Shown piece after piece: positions 19,712 through 29,824 of a DNA stretch of 64,000 bases. The stretch is from Escherichia ruysiae. Lineage in GTDB: Bacteria; Pseudomonadota; Gammaproteobacteria; Enterobacterales; Enterobacteriaceae. The notes under the pieces are model-generated. The model ran no database searches, was not told the origin of the DNA, and saw only the letters and a list, made by a program, of their open reading frames with translations. The translations under genes and the position numbers were made by a program. The stretch is taken from the NCBI RefSeq assembly GCF_902498915.1, contig NZ_CABVLQ010000001.1, one strand, 5' to 3'. Every line of letters starts with the position of its first letter. The first letter of the stretch is position 1.

Positions 19712-21385
19712 TTACTCGCCTTTAGCTGCTTTGAAAGCTTCAGCCATTGCGTTGTTGGAGAAGTTTGCATCTTCCTGTTTGTTAACAGTTGCGATTGCAT
19801 CTTTCTCGTCAGCTTCGTCTTTCGCACGAACAGACAGGCTGATTGCGCGGTTTTTACGATCAACGCCGGTGAATTTAGCTTCAACTTCGTCGCCAACGCT
19901 CAGAACCAGGGTAGCGTCTTCAACGCGGTCACGGGATGCTTCAGAAGCACGCAGGTAACCTTCAACGCCGTCAGCCAGTTCTACGGTTGCGCCTTTAGCG
20001 TCAACTGCAGTTACTTTACCAGTTACGATAGCGCCTTTCTTGTTCAGAGCAACCCAGTTGTTGAACGGATCTTCTGCGAGCTGTTTAACGCCCAGGGAGA
20101 TACGTTCACGTTCTGCGTCAACTTGCAGAACAACTGCAGCGATTTCGTCGCCTTTTTTGTATTCACGAACTGCTTCTTCGCCTGCAACGTTCCAGGAGAT
20201 GTCAGACAGGTGAACCAGGCCGTCGATGCCGCCGTCCAGGCCGATGAAGATACCGAAGTCAGTGATAGACTTGATTTTACCTTCAACACGGTCGCCCTTG
20301 TTGTGGGTTTCCGCGAACTGCTGCCACGGGTTAGCTTTGCACTGTTTCAGACCCAGGGAGATACGACGACGTTCTTCGTCGATATCCAGAACCATAACTT
20401 CCACTACATCGCCAACGTTAACAACTTTGGACGGGTGGATGTTTTTGTTGGTCCAATCCATTTCGGAAACGTGTACCAGGCCTTCAACGCCTTCTTCGAT
20501 TTCAACGAAGCAGCCGTAGTCGGTCAGGTTGGTCACGCGACCAGTCAGTTTAGTACCTTCCGGATAACGTTTAGCGATAGCTACCCACGGATCTTCGCCC
20601 AGCTGTTTCAGGCCCAGGGATACACGGGTACGTTCGCGGTCGAACTTCAGCACTTTAACAGTGATTTCGTCGCCCACGTTGACGATTTCGCTCGGATGCT
20701 TAACGCGTTTCCAGGCCATGTCAGTGATGTGCAGCAGGCCGTCAACGCCGCCCAGATCAACGAATGCACCGTAGTCAGTGAGGTTCTTAACGATACCTTT
20801 AACTTCCATGCCTTCCTGCAGGTTTTCCAGCAGCTGATCGCGCTCTGCGCTGTTTTCGGATTCGATAACGGCACGACGAGAAACAACAACGTTGTTGCGC
20901 TTCTGATCCAGCTTGATTACTTTGAATTCAAGCTCTTTGCCTTCCAGGTGCAGAGTGTCACGCACCGGACGAACATCTACCAGAGAACCAGGCAGGAACG
21001 CACGAATACCGTTCAGCTCAACAGTGAAGCCGCCCTTAACTTTGCCGTTGATAACACCGGTAACAGTTTCAGCATCTTCGTAAGCTTTTTCCAGCGTGAT
21101 CCAGGCTTCGTGACGTTTAGCTTTCTCACGGGACAGCAGAGTTTCACCGAAGCCGTCTTCTACTGCGTCCAGAGCAACGTCAACTTCGTCACCTACCTGG
21201 ATTTCCAGCTCGCCCTGGGCGTTTTTGAACTGCTCAGCCGGGATGGCAGACTCAGATTTCAGACCAGCGTCAACCAGTACTACGTCTTTGTCGATAGCAA
21301 CAACAACGCCACGAACGATAGAACCCGGGCGGGTTTCGATTTCTTTTAAGGACTCTTCAAAGAGTTGAGCAAAAGATTCAGTCAT
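19712..21385 (-). CDS. rpsA: 30S ribosomal protein S1
   Basis: 557 residues, the K-12 length. Six S1/OB repeats are visible, starting roughly at residues 21, 105, 192, 277, 364 and 451 (for example [21 protein letters not shown]). The first two anchor S1 to the ribosome and the others bind mRNA. Codon use is that of a very highly expressed gene. The start has only a weak Shine-Dalgarno (GAAG), in keeping with S1 autoregulation of its own leader. cmk lies 110 bp upstream on the same strand. Confidence 0.98.
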
Positions 21386-21495
21386 GTTTAATCTTCAGGT
21401 TTATATTTAACGTCCACCTGGCTCCGTGCCGGATGGGGTTGTTTAACATACCCGCTGTCATTCCATTGCAACGGGGGTACTGCAAATTCGGTCGC

Positions 21496-22179
21496 TTATG
21501 CGAGAGCCAATTTTTGGCGCGCGTAGTGTAACGCTTTTTCAATTACTTGCTCAATGCTTAAGGTGGTGGAATCCAACACTAAAGCATCGGCTGCCGGAAC
21601 CAGTGGCGCTACCGCTCGGTTACGATCGCGGTCATCGCGTTCTTTGATCTCGGCCAAAAGGCGTTCAAAGTTAACACTAAAGCCCTTCTCCTGCAACTGT
21701 AGCATTCGGCGATGCGCACGTTCTTCCGAAGAGGCGTCAAGGAATATTTTCACTGGCGCATCAGGGAATACCACTGTTCCCATGTCGCGGCCATCGGCAA
21801 TCAGGCCCGGCAATTCGCGAAACGCACGTTGGCGACGCAATAATGCTTCACGAACGCGTGGGAATGCCGCGACTTGTGAAGCGGCATTCGCCACTTCCTG
21901 AGTACGAATTTCACCGCTGACATCTTCCCCTTCGAGGATCACTTCCAGATTGCCATTGGTTGACACAAAACGTACATCCAGGTGGGATGCCAGCGGCACC
22001 AGAGCGTCTTCTGACGCCACATCAACATGGTGATGTAATGCCGCCAGCGCCAGTACGCGATAAATTGCACCCGAGTCCAGCAGATGCCATTGCAACGCTT
22101 CCGCCATAGCCTTACACAAGGTGCCTTTCCCTGCACCGCTTGGGCCATCAATGGTAATAACCGGGGCAATTGCCGTCAT
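21496..22179 (-). CDS. cmk: Cytidylate kinase
   Basis: 227 residues, the K-12 length. The P-loop GPSGAGKGT lies at residues 12-20, and the NMP-binding and LID regions contain DGRDMGTVVFPDA. It phosphorylates CMP and dCMP to the diphosphates, recycling nucleotides from RNA and phospholipid turnover. It is upstream of rpsA on the same strand; in E. coli rpsA transcripts begin both upstream of and within cmk. Confidence 0.97.
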   Translation of the reverse strand: MTAIAPVITIDGPSGAGKGTLCKAMAEALQWHLLDSGAIYRVLALAALHHHVDVASEDALVPLASHLDVRFVSTNGNLEVILEGEDVSGEIRTQEVANAASQVAAFPRVREALLRRQRAFRELPGLIADGRDMGTVVFPDAPVKIFLDASSEERAHRRMLQLQEKGFSVNFERLLAEIKERDDRDRNRAVAPLVPAADALVLDSTTLSIEQVIEKALHYARQKLALA

Positions 22180-22313
22180 CTTTATCTCCTTAAAACAGGC
22201 GTACCGTTAACATAACCGCGCGCATTATACGCGTCGGCGCCACAAATCGTTAACGTTGTGTGCAAAAACCAGTTTTGTCTGTATTCAGATGGGGATTTAT
22301 TGCGCAATTATAG

Positions 22314-22336
22314 CGGGCTGGCAGAAGACCAGCCCG
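22314..22336 (-). terminator. Hairpin downstream of ycaL
   Basis: A perfect 8-bp stem CGGGCTGG / CCAGCCCG with a 7-nt loop, 15 bp past the ycaL stop. No T-run follows on the minus strand. Confidence 0.5.
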
Positions 22337-22351
22337 AAAGATGACAATGAT

Positions 22352-23116
22352 TTACTTACCAGAGGCGATACGATCACGGATGTGTTGCGCACGCTCTGTT
22401 GATGGTGGGTGAGAGTCAAACATGGACTGGGTACGACCGCCATCCAGGCTGGCCAGTTTTTCAAAGCTACCGACCAGTCCCTGGGTGCTGATGCCACGTT
22501 TCTTCAGCAGATCAAAGGAGAAATCATCTGCTTCAGACTCTTTATCGCGGGAGTATTTAGCATTGATAGCGCCTTCTGCGATATCACCTAATTGTGAACG
22601 GGAAAGCTGGGAAGCAACACCGCTGGTGGCGGAAATCGCATCACGTGCGGCAACAATCGCATAAGAGGCTTTCATTTCAGCCAGCGAGTGTCCCAATGCG
22701 ACGTGGCCCAGTTCATGGCCCAGAACCCCTTCAATTTCGTTGTCGTTCATCATGTCCATCAGGCCACTGTAGACACGAACACAGCCGTTCGCCATCGCCC
22801 ATGCGTTGACGTCGCTGGTCATATAAACCTTATAGTTGACCGGCGTGCCGTTAATATTGTTACCCAATGCTTTAGCGATTTTTGCCAGACGTTTACCGTA
22901 CTTGCTGGATTTACTTGCGACTTGATTGCCGCTGTCCATTTCGGCACAGCCCTGATTGGCAATCGCTTTTGCATCGGCATCGCTTAACGTTACAGCTTTA
23001 TAGGCATTTAAACCGGAGCTGATGGCCAGATCGGTATTAATACCATGCGTATTCTGACACCCCGTCAGCAATGCTGCAGAGGTCGCAATCGCCAGCAGTA
23101 ATTTAGTATTCTTCAT
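22352..23116 (-). CDS. ycaL: YcaL, M48 metalloprotease lipoprotein
   Basis: 254 residues from the ATG at 23116 (MKNTKLLLAI). An eight-codon upstream extension is open but would spoil the signal sequence. The lipobox ALLTGC ends at Cys20, so the protein should be lipid-anchored in the envelope. The zinc motif HELGH is at 134-138 with a further Glu in ESEADDF acting as third ligand. M48 peptidases of this type take part in outer-membrane protein quality control; E. coli YcaL degrades stalled LptD assembly intermediates. It is transcribed alone. Confidence 0.95.
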   Translation of the reverse strand: MKNTKLLLAIATSAALLTGCQNTHGINTDLAISSGLNAYKAVTLSDADAKAIANQGCAEMDSGNQVASKSSKYGKRLAKIAKALGNNINGTPVNYKVYMTSDVNAWAMANGCVRVYSGLMDMMNDNEIEGVLGHELGHVALGHSLAEMKASYAIVAARDAISATSGVASQLSRSQLGDIAEGAINAKYSRDKESEADDFSFDLLKKRGISTQGLVGSFEKLASLDGGRTQSMFDSHPPSTERAQHIRDRIASGK

Positions 23117-23220
23117 GTGAATCATCCGTTGATTAATCATATATAAATATTATGTATCAACAACTTACATTGACAGTTAACGCTACCATCAATAAAAATG
23201 GTTCACAATGTCCGAAAAAA

Positions 23221-23243
23221 AACGCCGACAATGTGTCGACGTT
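23221..23243 (-). terminator. Terminator of serC-aroA
   Basis: Stem AACGCCGACA / TGTCGACGTT (one mismatch) with loop ATG. On the minus strand a run of T's follows, 42 bp past the aroA stop. Confidence 0.75.
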
Positions 23244-23284
23244 TTGATAAAGAAAGATTTGGCTATTTATTGCCCATCGTTTAT

Positions 23285-24568
23285 TCAGGCAGCCTGGCTA
23301 ATCCGCGCCAGTTGCTCGAAATAATCCGGAAATGTTTTGGCCGTACATTTTGGGTCAAGAATTGTCACCGGCGTATCTGACAAGGCCACCAGCGAGAAAC
23401 ACATCGCCATCCGGTGATCGTTATAAGTGGCTATCTCGGCAAAGTTCAGTTTTTCCGGCGGCGTAATGCGAATGAAATCATGTCCCTCTTCTACTTCCGC
23501 ACCGACTTTACGCAACTCTGTTGCCATCGCAAACAGGCGATCCGTCTCTTTTACGCGCCAGTTATAAATATTGCGCAGCGTGGTGGTGCCTTTCGCAAAA
23601 AGCGCCGTTGTAGCAATGGTCATCGCCGCATCGGGAATATGGTTCATATCCATATCGATGGCGTTCAGTTCACCATGCGTGCAGGAAATATAATCATCGC
23701 CCCAGCAAATGGTCGCGCCCATTTTTTCCAGCACATCAGCAAAGCGAATATCACCCTGCATACTGTTGCGTCCAATGCCGGTCACTTTTACAGTGCCGCC
23801 TTTGATTGCTGCTGCTGCCAGGAAGTAAGAAGCTGAAGATGCATCGCCTTCGACCAAATAAGTACCCGGAGACTGATAAGACTGCCCGCCTTTTACGACA
23901 AATTGTTGATAGTGCTGATTTTCAATTTCAACACCAAACGTCTTCATCAGGTTGAGCGTGATGTCGATATAAGGTTTAGAAACCAGATCACCTTTAATAC
24001 GAATCACCGTATCTTCCGACGCAAGCGGCGCGGTCATTAACAGTGCGGTGAGGAACTGGCTGGAAACGGAGCCATCGACTTCTACGTTGCCCCCCACAAA
24101 CCCCCCCTGTAAACGCAGCGGTGGGTAATTCTTTTGTTCCAGGTAAGTAATTTTCGCCCCGCCCTGGAGCAGCGCATCCACCAGATGACCAATCGGGCGC
24201 TCTTTCATGCGAGTCTCACCCGTCAGGACAATATCATTGCTTCCCAGACAAAGTGCCGCCGCCAGCGGACGCATCGCTGTTCCCGCATTACCCAGGAACA
24301 ACTCCAGCGCATTTTCCACATGTAATGGACCGCCGTTACCGATGATTTCGCAGCGCGTACGATCGGCAGAAAGCGTATAGCTCACTCCCAATGCCTGCAA
24401 CGCATTCAGCATATGACGAACATCATCGCTATCCAGCAGATTGGTTAATACTGTTTTGCCGTGTGCTAATGCCGCCAGCAATAAAGCGCGGTTAGAAACG
24501 CTCTTGGAACCAGGCAGATTAATAGTGCCATCGACACGGGCGATGGGGTGTAACGTCAGGGATTCCAT
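23285..24568 (-). CDS. aroA: EPSP synthase (3-phosphoshikimate 1-carboxyvinyltransferase)
   Basis: 427 residues, the K-12 length. The two signature segments are present: LPGSKSVSNRALLLAALA near the N-terminus, and LGNAGTAMRPLAAAL around residue 96, where the Gly that governs glyphosate sensitivity is of the normal type. The enzyme joins PEP to shikimate-3-phosphate in chorismate synthesis. It is the second gene of serC-aroA, 70 bp after serC with a terminator-like hairpin in the gap, so its expression is probably reduced relative to serC. Confidence 0.98.
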   Translation of the reverse strand: MESLTLHPIARVDGTINLPGSKSVSNRALLLAALAHGKTVLTNLLDSDDVRHMLNALQALGVSYTLSADRTRCEIIGNGGPLHVENALELFLGNAGTAMRPLAAALCLGSNDIVLTGETRMKERPIGHLVDALLQGGAKITYLEQKNYPPLRLQGGFVGGNVEVDGSVSSQFLTALLMTAPLASEDTVIRIKGDLVSKPYIDITLNLMKTFGVEIENQHYQQFVVKGGQSYQSPGTYLVEGDASSASYFLAAAAIKGGTVKVTGIGRNSMQGDIRFADVLEKMGATICWGDDYISCTHGELNAIDMDMNHIPDAAMTIATTALFAKGTTTLRNIYNWRVKETDRLFAMATELRKVGAEVEEGHDFIRITPPEKLNFAEIATYNDHRMAMCFSLVALSDTPVTILDPKCTAKTFPDYFEQLARISQAA

Positions 24569-24598
24569 GAACTCAACTCTCTACAACCGAAATAAAAA

Positions 24599-24619
24599 CC
24601 CCACAGTCTGGCTGTGGGG
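24599..24619 (-). terminator. Intercistronic attenuator-like terminator between serC and aroA
   Basis: Perfect 8-bp stem CCCCACAG / CTGTGGGG with loop TCTGG, followed on the minus strand by TTTTTATTT. A full intrinsic terminator inside an operon would let only part of the serC transcripts reach aroA. Confidence 0.75.
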
Positions 24620-24638
24620 ATTAAGCAAATTTTAGACA

Positions 24639-25727
24639 TTAGCCGTGACGACGTTCGAACTCAACCATGAAATCTGTCAAAGCTTTAACGCCTTCCAGCG
24701 GCATCGCGTTATAAATAGAAGCGCGCATTCCGCCGACTACACGGTGACCTTTCAGAGCATGAAGACCAGCGGCAAAAGACTCTTCGAGGAACAGCTTGTC
24801 AAGCGCACTATCTGCTAACTGGAACGGCACATTCATCCGCGAACGGTTAGCTTTCGCCACATCATTACGGTAGAAATCGCTGTTATCAATCACGCCATAC
24901 AGCAGTTCTGCTTTTTGCTGATTGATATTATCCATTGCAGCCACGCCACCGTTCGCTTTTAGCCATTTGAAGACCAGGCCAGATAAATACCAGGCAAATG
25001 TTGGCGGCGTATTAAACATGGAGTCGTTATCGTTGAGGATGGAATAATCCAGAATCGACGGGCAGGCGATATTTGCTTTACCCAGCAAATCTTCGCGAAC
25101 AATAACGATCGTCAGGCCAGCCGGGCCGATATTTTTCTGCGCGCCAGCGTAAATCACGCCATAACGGCTGACATCAATCGGGCGGGAAAGAATCGTTGAA
25201 GAAAAGTCGGCAGCGACCACCACATCTTTGCCGAAGTCTGGCGTTTCGTCGATGGCGATACCGTCGATGGTTTCATTCGGGCAGTAATGCATATAAGCAG
25301 CATTATCTGAGAGTTGCCATTCACGCATTGGCTTAACCGCGCGCAGGCCATCAACAGTCACTTTGGCGTCAAACACATTTGGCGTGCAGTATTTTTTCGC
25401 TTCTTTGATGGCGCTTGCCGCCCAGTAGCCGGCATCAACATAATCTGCGGTGGTTTTATCACCAAGAATATTCAGAGGTACAGCAGCAAACTGACCGCGA
25501 CCGCCGCCGTGACAGAATAATACTTTGTAATTGGAGGGGACGTTAAGAAGATCGCGAAAATCCTTCTCGGCTTCCTCTGCAACCTGAATGAACTCTTTGC
25601 CACGGTGGCTCACTTCCATCACCGACGTGCCAAGACCGTTCCAGTCGCACAGTTCCTGTTGAGCCTGTTTAAGCACCTCTGCCGGTAGCATTGCCGGACC
25701 AGAACTAAAATTGAAGATTTGAGCCAT
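24639..25727 (-). CDS. serC: Phosphoserine aminotransferase
   Basis: 362 residues, the K-12 length. A class-V PLP aminotransferase with the lysine that holds the cofactor in YAGAQKNIGPAG (Lys198 in K-12). It makes 3-phosphoserine for serine synthesis and 4-phosphohydroxythreonine for pyridoxal phosphate. It is the first gene of the serC-aroA operon, which links serine, vitamin B6 and aromatic routes. ycaP lies 197 bp upstream on the same strand. Confidence 0.98.
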   Translation of the reverse strand: MAQIFNFSSGPAMLPAEVLKQAQQELCDWNGLGTSVMEVSHRGKEFIQVAEEAEKDFRDLLNVPSNYKVLFCHGGGRGQFAAVPLNILGDKTTADYVDAGYWAASAIKEAKKYCTPNVFDAKVTVDGLRAVKPMREWQLSDNAAYMHYCPNETIDGIAIDETPDFGKDVVVAADFSSTILSRPIDVSRYGVIYAGAQKNIGPAGLTIVIVREDLLGKANIACPSILDYSILNDNDSMFNTPPTFAWYLSGLVFKWLKANGGVAAMDNINQQKAELLYGVIDNSDFYRNDVAKANRSRMNVPFQLADSALDKLFLEESFAAGLHALKGHRVVGGMRASIYNAMPLEGVKALTDFMVEFERRHG

Positions 25728-25924
25728 TTCCCCTCACCACGTTGCGTTGCTATTAACCCCGGTCAATCGATTGCGACCGCAGGTAATACGTTATTCCTGT
25801 GGCTATCGGTTTTATCATTCAGTGACACGCATCGCAATGGGTAAAACCGTTGAGAGCAAAAATGCGGTACGCGTCACACAATAGAAAATCTCGGATTATT
25901 GGAAAAAAACCGATATTTTTGCTG

Positions 25925-26617
25925 TCAGGTCACTCGTTTTGCCCGACTTGCCTTCGTCCATTCTGGATTTGCACAGCGCGGACATAATTGTTTTTCACCC
26001 GCCTTCATGTGAATGATTTCACTGCAACGGATGCAGGCATAGTCCGCCGACTCCGGCACCACTTTATAACGCTGGGTACAATCACTGGGTAAAATAAGTA
26101 ACCCCGGCTTCACCTTGTCATCTTCAAAGAAATAGACGCTGATTTCACCGTTGGTTTCAAGAATAGCCAGGCGTACCTGTCCCAGTTGTTCTACACCACG
26201 CAGTCGCAGCTCCATAAAAAACTCAAATTCCGTCATGTTGGAGTTATTGAGTTTCGACCAGGCCAGTTCGCCATCTTCAATAATGACAACCGGCTTGCCC
26301 TCCAGCAGATCTTCCAGTTTCTCACTGTGCGCCATCAGCCACATCACAAGGCGGTATAACAACGCCAGGGTAATGAAGACGATAAGCACCGGGATCATCG
26401 GCACATCGTCGTAAAACGCCACATCCCCTGCTGCCGACCCCAGTGTCAGAATGATTAACACTTCAAACAGCGACATTTGCCGCACTCCACGCCTACCTGT
26501 CATTTTAAGAAACAGAAAGACCAGTACAAAGGTATAGAGACTGCGTAGAGCGACTTCGCCAAGAAAATCCAGCGGCACTTTATCGAATGCCATACGGTGG
26601 AGATCGAACGCCTTCAT
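25925..26617 (-). CDS. ycaP: YcaP, DUF421 inner-membrane protein
   Basis: 230 residues, the K-12 length. Three membrane helices in the first ~85 residues (around 18-38, 48-62 and 70-88) are followed by a cytoplasmic DUF421 domain. The C-terminus carries CIRCSEIIHMKAGEKQLCPRC, a Cys-pair arrangement that looks like a small zinc ribbon. The function is unknown. It is divergent from ycaO across 129 bp. Confidence 0.92.
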   Translation of the reverse strand: MKAFDLHRMAFDKVPLDFLGEVALRSLYTFVLVFLFLKMTGRRGVRQMSLFEVLIILTLGSAAGDVAFYDDVPMIPVLIVFITLALLYRLVMWLMAHSEKLEDLLEGKPVVIIEDGELAWSKLNNSNMTEFEFFMELRLRGVEQLGQVRLAILETNGEISVYFFEDDKVKPGLLILPSDCTQRYKVVPESADYACIRCSEIIHMKAGEKQLCPRCANPEWTKASRAKRVT

Positions 26618-26746
26618 TTTTATGCTCTTATCGTAATTTATCCGCTAAAAGCATAGTCAACAGTTCACCGGCGTGGCGGCGGTGATAGCGCCTTTGAGAT
26701 AAAACCCGTATTATTGCGCGCTTTCCGTACGACTAAAGTGATTTTC

Positions 26747-28507
26747 ATGACACAAACATTTATCCCCGGCAAAGATGCCGCCCTGGAAGATTCCATCGCT
26801 CGCTTCCAGCAAAAACTCTCCGACCTCGGTTTTCAGATTGAAGAAGCTTCCTGGCTGAATCCGGTGCCTAACGTCTGGTCTGTACATATTCGCGACAAAG
26901 AGTGCGCGCTGTGTTTTACCAACGGTAAAGGCGCAACCAAAAAAGCGGCGCTGGCTTCTGCTCTGGGTGAATATTTCGAGCGTCTCTCAACCAACTACTT
27001 TTTTGCTGATTTCTGGCTGGGCGAAACTATCGCCAACGGTTCGTTCGTCCATTATCCCAACGAAAAATGGTTTCCACTAACCGAAAACGATGATGTGCCG
27101 GAAGGCCTGCTTGATGACCGTCTGCGCGCATTTTACGACCCGGAAAATGAATTGACCGGCAGTATGCTGATTGATCTGCAATCCGGTAATGACGATCGCG
27201 GTATATGTGGCCTGCCGTTTACGCGCCAGTCTGACAATCAGACCGTCTATATTCCGATGAATATTATCGGTAACCTGTACGTTTCCAATGGTATGTCCGC
27301 TGGCAATACCCGCAACGAGGCGCGCGTTCAGGGGTTGTCCGAAGTTTTCGAACGCTACGTGAAAAACCGCATTATTGCTGAAAGCATCAGCTTGCCGGAG
27401 ATCCCGGCAGAGGTGCTTGCACGTTATCCGGCTGTAGTTGAAGCGATCGAAACACTGGAAGCGGAAGGTTTCCCAATCTTTGCTTATGACGGCTCGCTTG
27501 GCGGTCAGTATCCAGTGATCTGCGTCGTACTGTTCAACCCGACCAATGGCACTTGTTTTGCCTCCTTCGGCGCGCATCCTGATTTTGGCGTTGCACTGGA
27601 ACGTACCGTGACCGAGCTGCTGCAGGGTCGTGGCCTGAAAGATCTGGATGTGTTTACTCCGCCGACCTTCGATGATGAAGAAGTCGCCGAACATACTAAC
27701 CTCGAAACGCACTTTATCGATTCCAGCGGTTTGATCTCCTGGGATCTTTTCAAACAAGATGCCGATTATCCGTTTGTGGACTGGAATTTCTCTGGCACCA
27801 CTGAAGAAGAGTTCGCCACGCTGATGGCTATCTTCAACAAAGAGGATAAAGAAGTTTATATTGCCGATTACGAGCATCTGGGCGTTTATGCTTGCCGCAT
27901 TATCGTACCTGGTATGTCCGATATTTATCCGGCAGAAGATCTGTGGCTGGCAAATAACAGTATGGGCAGCCATTTACGTGAAACGATTCTTTCGCTACCA
28001 GGCAGCGAGTGGGAAAAAGAAGATTACCTGAACCTCATCGAGCAACTGGATGAAGAAGGTTTTGATGACTTTACCCGCGTGCGTGAGCTGTTAGGTCTGG
28101 CGACCGGGTCAGATAACGGTTGGTATACCCTGCGTATCGGTGAATTAAAAGCAATGCTGGCACTGGCTGGCGGCGATCTGGAACAAGCTCTGGTCTGGAC
28201 TGAATGGACGATGGAATTTAACTCATCGGTGTTCAGTCCGGAACGCGCCAACTATTATCGATGCCTGCAAACATTGTTATTGCTGGCGCAGGAAGAAGAT
28301 CGCCAGCCGCTGCAATATCTGAATGCCTTCGTTCGTATGTACGGCGCAGACGCGGTAGAAGCAGCCAGTGCGGCAATGAGTGGCGAAGCGGCGTTTTATG
28401 GCCTGCAACCGGTAGATAGCGATCTGCACGCGTTTGCGGCGCATCAGTCGCTGTTAAAAGCCTACGAAAAGCTGCAGCGTGCCAAAGCGGCATTCTGGGC
28501 AAAATAA
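26747..28507 (+). CDS. ycaO: YcaO, cyclodehydratase-family accessory factor for S12 methylthiolation
   Basis: 586 residues from the ATG at 26747 (MTQTFIPGKD), matching K-12; the frame is open upstream to 26714 but without support. It is the founding member of the YcaO ATP-utilising family, with nucleotide-binding segments such as ASALGEYFERLS and NEARVQGLSEVFERY, and a C-terminal TPR-like extension. In E. coli it assists RimO in beta-methylthiolation of ribosomal protein S12. Here it is not next to any RiPP precursor. It lies upstream of focA on the same strand, separated by 405 bp that hold the pfl promoters. Confidence 0.95.
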   Translation: MTQTFIPGKDAALEDSIARFQQKLSDLGFQIEEASWLNPVPNVWSVHIRDKECALCFTNGKGATKKAALASALGEYFERLSTNYFFADFWLGETIANGSFVHYPNEKWFPLTENDDVPEGLLDDRLRAFYDPENELTGSMLIDLQSGNDDRGICGLPFTRQSDNQTVYIPMNIIGNLYVSNGMSAGNTRNEARVQGLSEVFERYVKNRIIAESISLPEIPAEVLARYPAVVEAIETLEAEGFPIFAYDGSLGGQYPVICVVLFNPTNGTCFASFGAHPDFGVALERTVTELLQGRGLKDLDVFTPPTFDDEEVAEHTNLETHFIDSSGLISWDLFKQDADYPFVDWNFSGTTEEEFATLMAIFNKEDKEVYIADYEHLGVYACRIIVPGMSDIYPAEDLWLANNSMGSHLRETILSLPGSEWEKEDYLNLIEQLDEEGFDDFTRVRELLGLATGSDNGWYTLRIGELKAMLALAGGDLEQALVWTEWTMEFNSSVFSPERANYYRCLQTLLLLAQEEDRQPLQYLNAFVRMYGADAVEAASAAMSGEAAFYGLQPVDSDLHAFAAHQSLLKAYEKLQRAKAAFWAK

Positions 28508-28912
28508 AATCAAATAGCCTACGCAATGTAGGCTTAATGATTCGGCTGAGTTATATTACGGGGCGTTTTTTTAATGCCCCGCTTTACATATATTTGCATT
28601 AATAAAATAATTGTAATTATAAAGTTAAATATCGGTAATTTGTATTTAGTAAATACGATCGATATTGTTACTTTATTTGTCTGATGCTCCCTTTTAATTA
28701 ACTGTTTTAGCGGAGGATGTGGAAAAAATTCAACTCATTTGTTAATTTTTAAAATTTATTTTTATTTGGATAATCAAATATTTACTCCGTATTTGCATAA
28801 AAACCATGCGAGTTACGGGCCTATAAGCCAGGCGAGATATGATCTATATCAATTTCTCATCTATAATGCTTTGTTAGTATCTCGTCGCCGACTTAATAAA
28901 GAGAGAGTTAGT
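28508..28912 (+). promoter_or_regulatory. Regulatory region between ycaO and focA
   Basis: This 405-bp gene-free stretch starts with two hairpins that probably end ycaO transcripts: AGCCTAC / GTAGGCT at 28516-28534 and CGGGGC / GCCCCG at 28559-28581. The rest is AT-rich and corresponds to the multi-promoter control region of the focA-pfl operon in E. coli, where FNR, ArcA, CRP, IHF and NarL act. The proximal FNR-type site is listed separately. The frame of focA is open back to 28739, but that part is not coding. Confidence 0.8.
28839..28852 (+). promoter_or_regulatory. FNR site of the focA-proximal (P6-type) promoter
   Basis: ATGAT-CTAT-ATCAA matches TTGAT-N4-ATCAA with one mismatch. The hexamer TAGTAT at 28875-28880 begins 22 nt past the site, the spacing of a class II FNR promoter with the activator near -41.5. 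It agrees with the anaerobic promoter P6 known just upstream of focA. Confidence 0.75.
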
Positions 28913-29770
28913 GTGAAAGCTGACAACCCTTTTGATCTTTTACTTCCTGCAGCAATGGCCAAAGTGGCCGAAGAGGCAGGTGTCTATAAAGCAACGAAAC
29001 ATCCGCTTAAGACTTTCTATCTGGCGATTACCGCCGGTGTTTTCATCTCAATCGCATTCGTCTTCTATATCACAGCAACTACTGGCACAGGCACAATGCC
29101 CTTTGGCATGGCTAAACTGGTTGGCGGCATTTGCTTCTCTCTGGGGCTGATTCTTTGTGTTGTCTGCGGAGCCGATCTCTTTACTTCTACAGTGTTGATT
29201 GTTGTTGCCAAGGCGAGTGGGCGCATCACCTGGGGTCAGTTAGCGAAAAACTGGCTGAACGTCTATTTTGGCAACCTGGTCGGCGCGTTGTTATTTGTGC
29301 TTTTAATGTGGCTTTCCGGCGAGTATATGACCGCAAATGGTCAATGGGGACTAAACGTCCTACAAACCGCCGACCACAAAGTACACCATACTTTTATTGA
29401 GGCTGTCTGCCTCGGTATCCTGGCTAACCTGATGGTATGCCTGGCAGTATGGATGAGCTATTCTGGCCGCAGCCTGATGGACAAAGCGTTTATCATGGTG
29501 CTGCCGGTCGCGATGTTTGTTGCCAGCGGTTTTGAGCACAGTATCGCAAACATGTTTATGATCCCGATGGGTATTGTAATCCGCGACTTCGCATCTCCGG
29601 AATTCTGGACCGCTGTCGGTTCTGCACCGGAAAATTTTTCTCACCTGACCGTGATGAACTTCATCACTGATAACCTGATTCCGGTTACGATCGGTAATAT
29701 TATCGGCGGTGGTTTGTTGGTTGGGTTGACATACTGGGTCATTTACCTGCGTGAAAACGACAACCATTAA
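28913..29770 (+). CDS. focA: Formate channel FocA
   Basis: 285 residues starting at the GTG at 28913 (MKADNPFDLL); an open extension to 28739 lies in the promoter region and is rejected. Six membrane spans of the formate-nitrite transporter fold are visible, with the pore His in FEHSIANMF. The pentamer exports formate during fermentation and can re-import it at low pH. The C-terminal end reads ENDNH, where K-12 has ENDHH as I recall. It is followed after 54 bp by pflB, whose product makes the formate. Confidence 0.97.
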   Translation: MKADNPFDLLLPAAMAKVAEEAGVYKATKHPLKTFYLAITAGVFISIAFVFYITATTGTGTMPFGMAKLVGGICFSLGLILCVVCGADLFTSTVLIVVAKASGRITWGQLAKNWLNVYFGNLVGALLFVLLMWLSGEYMTANGQWGLNVLQTADHKVHHTFIEAVCLGILANLMVCLAVWMSYSGRSLMDKAFIMVLPVAMFVASGFEHSIANMFMIPMGIVIRDFASPEFWTAVGSAPENFSHLTVMNFITDNLIPVTIGNIIGGGLLVGLTYWVIYLRENDNH

Positions 29771-29824
29771 TGGTTGTCGAAGTACGCAGTAAATAAAAAA
29801 TCCACTTAAGAAGGTAGGTGTTAC

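Noticed and set aside
20123..21349. 408-codon open frame on the plus strand opposite rpsA
   Set aside because: Same effect as opposite pflB: codon bias of a ribosomal protein gene leaves the antisense frame open.
26747..28507. YcaO as part of a RiPP (modified peptide) cluster
   Set aside because: No precursor peptide, dehydrogenase or transporter gene lies around it; it is the housekeeping YcaO at its normal locus.
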